A DNA stretch of 64,000 nt from NCBI RefSeq assembly GCF_014697125.1, contig NZ_JACJRG010000007.1, forward strand, positions 62,001 through 126,000. The letters run 5' to 3'. Below are positions 54,936 to 63,600 of the stretch, piece by piece. Under the pieces are notes generated by a model, which did no database searches, had not been told where the DNA came from, and saw nothing but the letters and a program-made list of their open reading frames with translations. A program made the translations under genes and the position numbers. Positions within the stretch are counted from its first letter, which is position 1. The number at the start of each line of letters is the position of its first letter. Source of the stretch: Anabaena minutissima FACHB-250 (GTDB lineage: Bacteria > Cyanobacteriota > Cyanobacteriia > Cyanobacteriales > Nostocaceae).

Positions 54936-55328
54936 ATGATGGAATACTTGTATTATCTGGCAAATGCCAGTCTCACCCTGAGAGTTGTTCAACACTTGCA
55001 CGCTAGACCTAGAACTCCTGTTTCGTTCGTCACCGTGATTCATCAAATTGATGGTTGGGTGGTGAGGATCAAACTAAAAGGTCAAATTTCGCCCCAAGAG
55101 GATGGAGATATTCGAGCTTTTCTCAATGAAATGGGAATTAGCTATGAGCCGCCGATGCGGGTACAAATGGCACTTTGGAGTTTAGAAGCTGGGCAATGCC
55201 CTGTTGATGTGATGCGCCGCTATCAAGTAGCGATCGTTTCTCACGGTAGCCCAGAAAGAGAGGAAATAGAGGCTTTCCGGCAACAGTTTGTCCGGGGGTT
55301 GGGTTATTGTCCAGAAACTCTGGCCTGA
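54936..55328 (+). CDS. Conserved-looking small protein, unknown
   Basis: The 130-residue soluble protein is well formed (codon use, charge spread, compact). It starts MMEYLYYLANASLTLRVVQH; ATG at 54939 is equally possible. Middle: DGWVVRIKLKGQISPQEDGD. End: VDVMRRYQVAIVSHGSPERE and ALA-type tail. No signal peptide, membrane helix or known motif. It may belong to a cyanobacterial family without a name. The short hairpin at 54869-54885 lies about 50 bases upstream. Confidence 0.6.
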   Translation: MMEYLYYLANASLTLRVVQHLHARPRTPVSFVTVIHQIDGWVVRIKLKGQISPQEDGDIRAFLNEMGISYEPPMRVQMALWSLEAGQCPVDVMRRYQVAIVSHGSPEREEIEAFRQQFVRGLGYCPETLA

Positions 55329-55493
55329 AAGGGAATAGAGAATAGGGAACAGGTGACAGGAAAAACTAGATTAGACAAAATTCTAGTTAGCCCTTTACCT
55401 CTTTTCGTAAAACTTTATGTATTTAAAAATGTTACATACAATTTGGTAATTGGTAATAGAGATATTTCATCCATAACCAATTACCGATCGCCT

Positions 55494-55973
55494 CTAATCA
55501 ATCACATCGAAAGCAGCTGGAATATATTCTTGTAACTGAAATTGGTATCCTGCACCCGATGAGATGGCTAGGGCTTCTGGAATGATTTTTTGATGAGCGT
55601 ACTGTTGCAAAATTGGCTGACAACGAACAATCGCCACATCAAAGCGACAGGAGCAATTTGCTTTCTCAGGGTATTTGGCTAAAAATATGCCAGCAGTCCG
55701 TCCGATTTTCGCCTGTTTTTTAGGGGTAATGGCATTTTTACCCCAGGAATCCCAATTACCGATACTACGGGTTTTAACTTCTATAAAAGCCAGTGTAGAG
55801 TCTATTTGGTTTCTTGTTGTATTGGGATACTGAGCGATAATATCAATTTCTCCCCAACGACAACAAAAACGCCGTTGTATAATTAACCAACCTGTAGATT
55901 GTAACCATTGAGTTACGAGGTCTTCTCCTAAGTCCCCAATATCGGCATAATGTGATGGAGGAGGATTTACCAT
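55494..55973 (-). CDS. yraN: YraN/UPF0102 nuclease-fold protein
   Basis: The 159-residue protein matches the UPF0102 (YraN) family of restriction-endonuclease-like fold: GDLGEDLVTQWLQSTGW, RRFCCRWGEIDIIAQ and LAFIEVKTRS. The acidic E-x-D/E-x-K active-site residues are intact, so it may cut or bind DNA; the role in the family is unclear. The start ATG 55973 lies before the divergent pentapeptide gene with only about 14 bases between starts, so promoters must overlap the coding regions. Confidence 0.9.
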   Translation of the reverse strand: MVNPPPSHYADIGDLGEDLVTQWLQSTGWLIIQRRFCCRWGEIDIIAQYPNTTRNQIDSTLAFIEVKTRSIGNWDSWGKNAITPKKQAKIGRTAGIFLAKYPEKANCSCRFDVAIVRCQPILQQYAHQKIIPEALAISSGAGYQFQLQEYIPAAFDVID

Positions 55974-55987
55974 TGGCTGGGAATAGC

Positions 55988-56617
55988 ATGAATTTTAAGT
56001 TATCTAAGTTAAGCGATGGGCTATACCCTACTTTTCCTGCGGAAAATTACGGAAACAGCGATCGCGTATTAGCTTCTAAACTCGATTTATCTTCTACTCA
56101 CTTCGAGTTAGGGCATAAAAAATATCATCGAATTTTGACCAATATACTTAGTTTATTGCTGTGCATAGCAGTCGGCATTACGGCAATTGCCGGTTTTTCT
56201 CCCACAGCTTTAGCACTTGAGTACAACAAAGAAATTTTAATAGAGGCTGATTTTTCGGGACGTGATTTAACAGACTCTAGTTTTACCAAAGCCAATCTGC
56301 GTCAAAGTAATTTTAGTAACTCTAATTTACGGGGTGTGAGTTTCTTCGCGGCCAATTTAGAGTCAGCCAATTTACAGGGGGCAGACCTAACAAATGCTAC
56401 CCTGGACTCAGCTCGTCTCATCAAAACTAATTTAACAAATGCTGTATTGGAAGGAGCATTTGCGGCTAGTGCCAAGTTTGACGGCGCAATTATTGATGGA
56501 GCAGATTTTACTGATGCGCTATTACGTCAGGATGAACAAAAAAAATTGTGCAAGCTAGCTAAAGGCACTAACCCTACTACTGGACGTGACACACGGGATA
56601 GTTTGTTTTGTCCTTAG
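55988..56617 (+). CDS. Lumenal pentapeptide-repeat protein
   Basis: The 209-residue precursor has about 35 polar residues, then a hydrophobic signal segment (about 53-75, LLLCIAVGITAIAGFSPTALA), then pentapeptide repeats (A-D/N-L-x-x) from about 90 to 175: ADFSGRDLTDSSFTKANLRQ, ANLESANLQGADLTNATLD. The C-terminal domain has two Cys (KKLCKLAKG, SLFCP), as in lumenal pentapeptide proteins (TL17-like) of thylakoids. It is probably thylakoid lumenal. ATG at 55988 is preferred over 55952, which would overlap yraN. Confidence 0.85.
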   Translation: MNFKLSKLSDGLYPTFPAENYGNSDRVLASKLDLSSTHFELGHKKYHRILTNILSLLLCIAVGITAIAGFSPTALALEYNKEILIEADFSGRDLTDSSFTKANLRQSNFSNSNLRGVSFFAANLESANLQGADLTNATLDSARLIKTNLTNAVLEGAFAASAKFDGAIIDGADFTDALLRQDEQKKLCKLAKGTNPTTGRDTRDSLFCP

Positions 56618-56638
56618 TATTAATACATATTAAAAAAT

Positions 56639-56671
56639 AAACCCCCAATTTCTTGAAGAAATTGGGGGTTT
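56639..56671. terminator. Perfect bidirectional terminator hairpin
   Basis: AAACCCCCAATTTCTT and AAGAAATTGGGGGTTT form a perfect 16-bp stem around one base, between the pentapeptide gene stop (+) and the SPFH gene stop (-). The A/T arms would give a U-run in both directions. Confidence 0.88.
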
Positions 56672-56685
56672 GCTATAAGTATTTT

Positions 56686-58788
56686 CTAATACTTATCTTT
56701 TGGTAATTCTACTAATATCTGGCTGGTACTGTTGACTGGTGATGTGGGAGGGACTATTGGTTGTGGATCTATGAGTGTAGCCTCACCATCCTTATTGGTT
56801 TGATTCCATAAAATCATTGACAGTAACCCATCAACTAAACCGTTGGTGCTGCCATTGCTACCACCGACTAAAATATCAGGAATCAAACGGACATTGCGAT
56901 CGCCGATAATTTGCATGAGTTGCATGGCTGTATAACCTTGTGTTCCCAAAGCTTGTACACCAGTACGGTAGGTTTCAGCTTTGGCGTTACCTGTAGCCCT
57001 AATTCCTTCCGCTTCTGCGATCGCTTTGAGTTTGGTAGATTCTGCTTCCCCATTGGCGTGCTTAATGTTTGCTTGAGCTTTCAGTTCCGCAATCTGCACG
57101 CTTTGCTCTGATTTCACCATTTCTTGTTGAATATCAGCCAAAGCTGTCTCCCGCACAAGTTTCTGGCGTTGGGTTTGTGCCATCTGTTGCACTTCGTAAG
57201 TCTTGCGTTCTTCTTCGGCAATCTTACGTTCTGTTTGGGTTAACATCAGCGATTCTGGCGGCTGAATATCACCAATTAAGGTATCAATCGCTTGCACGTC
57301 ATAAGCTCGCAATGCTGCCTTAATATACTCTGATGCTTCAACTTGGCGTTCACTCCGGGCATTCAAGAAGTCTAGCACGGTGTAATCTTGGGCTGAGTTG
57401 CGGAAATAATTACCAATGCTGGGTTCAAGGACGTTATCAACCAAGTTTTGCATTGCACCCACGCGGGAAATAACTTTAGGTGCATCCAACGCGCCGACAT
57501 GGATGATTTGCGATACTTCCAAATCAAAGGCGAAACCATCTTTAGAACGGACAGTTAAAGATTCTAAATTCGCGTCGTATTTATGCCTTTCTGTGCGTCC
57601 TGACCAGTTTAATACGATGTTAGTAGTGGGTACTAATTCTACTTTCATGATGCGGGTGTTGATGGGATGTTTACCCGGATACAGAGGTTCAACCCAGACA
57701 CCTTTATGACCAGGATTCACTAAGTTACCGTGGGTAAAAGCTGCACCACTCACATCTTCTTGGGCTTTACCGACGAAAGAAATTACCACACCTACATAGC
57801 CAATGGGAATTTCCGTCATTGGTACTTGTTCAACGTTGACAAGCCAGGGATTGAGATTCCAAGAACCAGAAAGCAGAATTTGCTCTTGTAAACCCCTGCG
57901 TCCTCCACCATCTAAGAATTTCTGACCGTTTTGGAAGTTATCGTGTCCTGTAATCACTGTACCGGCAATTTCCCCTCCGGATATCGGCATCCCGTCTAAG
58001 GTGGTGACGATGCCCACTTTATCAGATGCCACAGTATACACGCGTAACTGTTCGGGAGTCATACCGTGAGATGTGGCGTTGGCAGCCATGATTACTTTAA
58101 ACAGGGCAGTATTAATCCTGTATGTACCCGCAGTGATAAACCCCATTTGCCGCCCTTTTTCACCCCCTTGGGTGAGGAATTTTCGGGCATCTTGAAAATT
58201 ATCACAGCTAACGATTTTACCTAATATCCGTTCTGGTGGATTAGATTCACCATCAGCCGCGACAATAACCGCAATTTCACCTTGAGGAACAACAACAACT
58301 GTCTCTTTGCGTACCGAATATTGCCAAGGCCAATAACCCCAGTGCCAACCAGGTGCTAAGGTGTCAGCCTGTAAGCCGGCTTCACCGTTGAGGGCAATTA
58401 GCTGTCCGGCTGGCAGACCTTTTCCAGAAATAGTAAATTTTTTGACAACAACACCAACTTCTCGTTCGCCAATAACTACTAATCCACCAAAGAACAGGGG
58501 AAAAAAGATGACTAAACCACCAACCACCACAATGGGGACAAGCAATACAGGATCAACTCCAACTGCTTGATATTGCCTGTTGCTGATTTGTAATTGAGCA
58601 ATATTTGGTTGTGTCTGCTCCAGTGGGACTGATGCAGAGGCAATTTCTTCTAAAGTAGATGTTTTTACATTAGTAGCGTTGGCAGGGTTAACACTACCAG
58701 CTAATGCTAAGGAAGCTATAAATGTAGTTGCAAAACAAGCTAATTTATTTTTTTTAGTCTTACCAAGGGAAGATGAAAAATTTTTCAT
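56686..58788 (-). CDS. Large SPFH/flotillin-like membrane protein
   Basis: The 700-residue protein has a signal-like N-terminus (about 1-38) and a transmembrane helix (about 80-105, LLVPIVVVGGLVIFFPLFFGG). Repeated beta-domain segments follow (SCDNFQDARKFLTQGGEKGRQ and GHDNFQNGQKFLDGGGRRGLQ are internal repeats). An SPFH/band 7 domain comes next (about 330-520, VGVVISFVGKAQEDVS to VSRVGAMQNLVDNV), then a long coiled coil with the flotillin-like EAKAEGEA-type part (about 550-625). It forms a membrane scaffold. The length is about 1.5 times usual flotillin because of the doubled beta segment. ATG 58788 is preferred over the frame start at 58809. Confidence 0.87.
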   Translation of the reverse strand: MKNFSSSLGKTKKNKLACFATTFIASLALAGSVNPANATNVKTSTLEEIASASVPLEQTQPNIAQLQISNRQYQAVGVDPVLLVPIVVVGGLVIFFPLFFGGLVVIGEREVGVVVKKFTISGKGLPAGQLIALNGEAGLQADTLAPGWHWGYWPWQYSVRKETVVVVPQGEIAVIVAADGESNPPERILGKIVSCDNFQDARKFLTQGGEKGRQMGFITAGTYRINTALFKVIMAANATSHGMTPEQLRVYTVASDKVGIVTTLDGMPISGGEIAGTVITGHDNFQNGQKFLDGGGRRGLQEQILLSGSWNLNPWLVNVEQVPMTEIPIGYVGVVISFVGKAQEDVSGAAFTHGNLVNPGHKGVWVEPLYPGKHPINTRIMKVELVPTTNIVLNWSGRTERHKYDANLESLTVRSKDGFAFDLEVSQIIHVGALDAPKVISRVGAMQNLVDNVLEPSIGNYFRNSAQDYTVLDFLNARSERQVEASEYIKAALRAYDVQAIDTLIGDIQPPESLMLTQTERKIAEEERKTYEVQQMAQTQRQKLVRETALADIQQEMVKSEQSVQIAELKAQANIKHANGEAESTKLKAIAEAEGIRATGNAKAETYRTGVQALGTQGYTAMQLMQIIGDRNVRLIPDILVGGSNGSTNGLVDGLLSMILWNQTNKDGEATLIDPQPIVPPTSPVNSTSQILVELPKDKY

Positions 58789-59214
58789 AATTTGCGCCCT
58801 TCTGGGCAACTAATTATCTAAAGTATCACTTCACTTGCTAAAGACAGGTTTTCTTAAACTTGGTGTAATTTTTTTGATTTATGCCTATCGTAACCAGCAG
58901 TTTTGCGTACAAGAAATGGGAATTGTCAAACTAAAGGTATAGAAGTGAGAAGCAGGACTTACGCAAGTGTCACAATTGATGGTGCGTGACGCTATCAGTC
59001 TGATGACTACGTTCCAATACTTTCGCAGCGTCACACACCCTACATAAACTAATTCATAGAAAAACGGGAAAATTAGGGCAAAAGACGGTAGAAAATTATA
59101 ATGTGTTAATTAGGGTTATTCAGGGTAGCAAAAATAACTATTCTGTTGAAAAATGCCAAAAAGCTTATTAAAGAAGCTTTCTTACCTCCTGCCTTCACCA
59201 GATTAACAGGACTT
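58789..59214. other. Divergent intergenic region with an inverted repeat
   Basis: GGTGCGTGACGCT (58981-58993) and AGCGTCACACACCC (59028-59041) form an imperfect inverted repeat around 34 bases; it belongs to a dispersed family known by its TTACGCAAGTGTCAC lead. A TTG at 59146 would open the next gene earlier, but the extra residues look unlike the family. No separate gene. Confidence 0.6.
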
Positions 59215-60570
59215 ATGACTATAGATTTACGGGAATTCTTTAAAGCGACAGACCCTAGCCGGACTCTGTTTATTCAAAATAGCTCAGATAGTAAGTATTA
59301 TATTGATTTCTCTTCGGTGCGCGGTGGGGATATTATTCAAACCCTCAAGAAAAGGATTACCTTTTTTCAGCCAGATGAACCTACCTGCACCTTATTTACT
59401 GGACATATTGGCTGTGGAAAATCTACGGAACTGATTAGACTACAGGCAGAGTTAGAAAGTTTAGGCTTTCATGTAGTTTATTTTGAGTCTACCGATGATT
59501 TAGAAATCACTGATGTCGGTATTGCCGATGTGTTGCTGGCGATCGCGCGCAGAATTAGTCAAAGTCTGGATAAAATTATCCTGGAGGATACTAACAAGTT
59601 TAATGCTTTGCTGCAAGGTGCGTTGCAATTGCTCAACTCCGAGGTGACAGGGGTAAAAGCTAAAGTTCCTGGGGTGGGTGATGTCGGCTTTAGTGCAGAG
59701 AAAGAAAAACTATCGCTGTCGGTAGGTATTGGCGAAATTACAACTAAGATTAAAAGTGATCCTCGACTGCGGGAGAAAATCAATCAGTATCTTGCACCGC
59801 AGAAGATTCAGCTATTAGAAGCTATTAACCAAGAATTATTGCAGCCGGCGATCGCAAAACTCAAGCAGCAAGGTAAACAAGGATTGGTTGTGATTGTCGA
59901 TAACCTCGACCGCATAGATAATAGTCCCAAGCCTTGGGGTAGACCACAACAGGAATATTTATTTGTAGACCAGGGTGAATATCTCACCAAGCTGAATTGT
60001 CATCTAGTCTACACCATGCCCCTGTCTCTGAAGTTTTCCAACGATTACGGCACACTCACCCAGCGATTTCACGACGACCCCAAAGTATTACCGATGGTGT
60101 CTGTACAATATCCTGATGGGAGTATCCATCAAGAGGGGATGGGATTAATGCAGCAGATGGTTTTAGCTAGAGCCTTTCCCGACTTGCAAGCAGCAGAACG
60201 CCTAGAAAAGATTACCGAAATTTTTGATAGTGTTAGCACCTTAGAGCGTTTATGTATGATGAGTGGTGGTCATGTGCGGGACTTGCTCAGGCTTTTGAAT
60301 AGCTGGATTATGGAAGAAATGGCGATTCCCCTTAGCCGTAAAACCTTAGAACAAGTGATACGTTCTCGCCGCAATGAAATGATGTTGCCAATTTCTGAGT
60401 CAGAATGGCGATTATTAAGGGATGTCAAGCGGAATAAAAGAGTCAGCGATGACGACGGATATCAAAAATTGATTCGTAGCCGCTTTGTCTTTGAATATCG
60501 AGAAAGCGGTGAGTCGTGGTTTGATGTTAACCCCATCTTGGCTGAAGCTAGGGAATTAACCAGCCTTTAG
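59215..60570 (+). CDS. P-loop ATPase, partner of the downstream STAND gene
   Basis: The 451-residue soluble ATPase starts MTIDLREFFKATDPSRTL and has FYIDFSSVRGG-type sequence. The Walker A is GHIGCGKST (63-71) and the Walker B is VVIVDNLDRI (about 225-234), followed by a long helical domain and a C-terminal part (SRFVFEYRESGESWFDVN). It looks like a member of a cyanobacterial KAP/STAND-type P-loop family. The frame is open from a TTG at 59146; ATG at 59215 gives the start I expect. It precedes the large NTPase gene by 71 bases filled with a hairpin repeat. The pair is likely one system; its role could be immune or regulatory. Confidence 0.82.
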   Translation: MTIDLREFFKATDPSRTLFIQNSSDSKYYIDFSSVRGGDIIQTLKKRITFFQPDEPTCTLFTGHIGCGKSTELIRLQAELESLGFHVVYFESTDDLEITDVGIADVLLAIARRISQSLDKIILEDTNKFNALLQGALQLLNSEVTGVKAKVPGVGDVGFSAEKEKLSLSVGIGEITTKIKSDPRLREKINQYLAPQKIQLLEAINQELLQPAIAKLKQQGKQGLVVIVDNLDRIDNSPKPWGRPQQEYLFVDQGEYLTKLNCHLVYTMPLSLKFSNDYGTLTQRFHDDPKVLPMVSVQYPDGSIHQEGMGLMQQMVLARAFPDLQAAERLEKITEIFDSVSTLERLCMMSGGHVRDLLRLLNSWIMEEMAIPLSRKTLEQVIRSRRNEMMLPISESEWRLLRDVKRNKRVSDDDGYQKLIRSRFVFEYRESGESWFDVNPILAEARELTSL

Positions 60571-60629
60571 GTTTGTAGTAAGCACTTTAGTGCTTATTAC
60601 ACCAAAACACTGAAGTGCTTACTACGAAC
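60571..60629. repeat. Hairpin repeat between the ATPase and STAND genes
   Basis: GTTTGTAGTAAGCACTTTAG plus TG and CACTGAAGTGCTTACTACGA plus AC pair around about 15 bases. It is the same family as the hairpins at 4271-4498 and 26731-26784 with AGCACTT in place of AGGACTT. It starts right at the stop of the ATPase gene and could act as an intercistronic hairpin. Confidence 0.8.
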
Positions 60630-60641
60630 TAAATTAGCTTT

Positions 60642-63600
60642 ATGAGTCAACAACAACCAGAAGATAATCTAATCAATAGCGATCGCTCTGTTGCACAATT
60701 AGCTTGGGCGATTGAAAATAGCGTCGGACAGTTCAAGCTGATTTTGGCACGGTGTAATTATAGTAAATTGCGCGATCGCTTGATTGCAAGATTGCAGGAA
60801 ATCTGCCAAGTTGAAATTCAGGTTTTAGTAGTCCAGCAGTCTCACAGAACTCTGTTCACAGCTATTCAGGAAACCTTTGGGGAAAATATCTCCGGCTGTG
60901 TGATGGTTGTCGGCTTGGAGGCTGTGCAGGATTTATCGCAGATGTTAACTGCTGCTAATCAGGTTAGGGAAGAATTTCGTAAACACTTTAATTTCCCTTT
61001 GGTAGTGTGGATTGATGATGCCATTTATCAACAATTAATACAAGTTGCACCAGATTTAGAAAGTTGGGCAATTACTAAAAGTTTTGATATTAATCAACAA
61101 GAGTTAACAGATTTTATTATCACCATTGCTCATAAATGGTTTAATAATCAACTTAATTTAAATTTTTATGAATATCTAAAACTAGAAACTGAATTAACAG
61201 CCGCACAGAAAGAACTAATAAATGAAGAAAACCCCTCTCCCAACCTCTCCCCTAAAAGTAGAGAGGCTTTTCCTGTTCCCCCTTCCCTACTAGGGAAGGG
61301 GGTTAGGGGGTTAGGTCAATACCCTAATTTAGAAATTAATGCCTTTATAGAATCCCTATTAGGTTTAACAAAACAGATTAATAATCAAAAAGATGCTGCC
61401 ATCCAACATTATCAGACAGCGTTAACCCTGTGGCAGCAAAACAATAATCTAGAATGGCAGATAAAAATCCTGGGTGAGAAAGCTTTTTGTGCGTATCTCG
61501 AAGCCATTAAACAACAAGATAAAGAGCATTTAGCTTGGCAGGCAACACGGCAATATATTGCAGAGTATATTCAATTAAGCACTCAAATTAATCGCCCAGA
61601 TATCATTGCTAATTCTCTTAATAAACTAGGTGATATTCTCCAGGAATTAGAACTTTTGCAACAATTAAAAACCTTTGCTGAACAATCTTTATCTATTCAT
61701 CAAACAAACAACAGACTAAGAGAACTAGCCAGAGATTATGGTTTTTTAGCTGAGGTAGCTTTAGCTGAAGAAGACTGGAAACAAGCAATATATTTAGTTA
61801 AACAAGCATTAGAAATTATCCCGACCATTCCTAGTCAGTCTTTAGATCATAGATTGGCAAAGTCCGTTCAAACTTACGACTTAAATTTATATAAATTTAT
61901 CTTGAGTCGCGCTCAATATCGTTTGGGTAACACTCAAGATGCCATTCATAACTTAGAAACTGCCAAAGATGGGGCAAATCCCCAAGAAGATGTCAGACTT
62001 TATATTGATATTCTCAATCAGTTACAGCAGTTTTACTTTGAACAGAAACAATATCTCAAAGCTTACAACATTAAACAGCAACGACGCTCCATAGAACAAC
62101 AATTCGGCCTGCGAGCTTTTGTTGGTGCAGGGAGATTAGAAGCTAGTAGACAAACATTTGTAGAGACGTTATACACAACATCTAATATATCCCCAGAAAT
62201 TTCCGCCTCTGGTCGTCAATTAGATGTAGAAAGATTAGTCGAACGCCTCAACAATGATGATTATAAGTTGATAGTTATTCATGGTCAGTCTGGAGTTGGG
62301 AAAAGTTCCCTTGTCAACGCGGGTTTAGTTCCAGCCTTGCAACAACAATCAATCCGCGCCAAAGATAATTTAGTCATTGTCATGCGCGTTTACACCAACT
62401 GGGTGGAAGAGTTGGGACGGTTGTTGGAGGCAGGGAGCAGGGGGCAGGGAGCAGGGAGCAGGGAGCAGGAGAGTAGGGGAATAAAAAGGGACAGTTCTAC
62501 TGCCGAAGTTCACAGTTCGAGTTCAGAGGTTCACAGTTCAGCCTCAGAACCTAAAGATTCTTGTTTTGAACATCAAACTCCGAGTTCTGAACTCGAAAGT
62601 TCTCATTTAGAACTCGAAAGTTCTCACTTAGAACCTGAAAGTTCTCACTTAGAACCTGAAAGTTCTCACTTAGAACCCGAACATTCTCATTTAGAACCCG
62701 AACATTCTCATTTAGAACCCGAACATTCTCATTCAAATCTTAATTCTTTCGCATCTCCCCTGCTCCCCTGCTCCCCTGCTCCCCTGCTTCCTCATTCCCT
62801 CCTCAACTCATTGCGCGAAAAAGAACAACGCAACCTCCGCACGGTGCTAGTTTTTGATCAATTTGAGGAATTTTTCTTTGTTTACACCGAACCAGCACAA
62901 CGTCAGCAGTTCTTTGAGTTTCTGGGGTCATGTCTAGAGGTTCTATCAGCCAAAGTTATCTTATCCTTGCGGGTTGATTACATCCATTACTTGCTGGAAT
63001 GTAATGATTTGCCCAACTTTCAGATTATTGCTAATGACATTCTCAGTAATAACGTGCTTTACAAGTTGGGGAATTTCTCCCCCGACGATACGAAGTCAAT
63101 TATTCAGCGTTTAACTGCAAATACTAGTTTTCGCTTAGAACCTGCTTTAGTTGATGCAATGGTAGACGACTTAGCGGGAGATTTTGGTGAAGTGCGTCCC
63201 ATTGAGTTGCAAGTAGTGGGGGCGCAATTGCAAGCTGAGAACATCACTACTTTAGAAAAATATCGGCAGTTCGGCACTAAACAAGACTTGGTGCAGCATT
63301 ATTTAAATGAAGTTGTCTATGATTGCGGTGAAGAAAATCAGCAGTTGGCGGAAATTGTGCTGTTTTTGCTGACTGATGAAAGAGGGACGCGTCCGTTAAA
63401 GACTCGCGTGGAGTTAGAACGGGATTTGCAGCAATATTTCTCGGCTAGTGATGTTGAATCTGGGGAGATCCCCCCAACCCCCCTTAAAAAGGGGGGCAAA
63501 TTTTGGCAATTCTCCCCAACCTCGCTGACAAAGTGGAGCAATGTTCTTAAAGTCCCCCTTTTTAAGGGGGATTTAGGGGGATCAGATGATTTGTGTATAG

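Noticed and set aside
62551..62736. Minus-strand frame with a repeated NENVRVL-type heptad
   Set aside because: It is the antisense of the 21-bp array in the STAND gene. The sense frame is open over more than 1100 codons.
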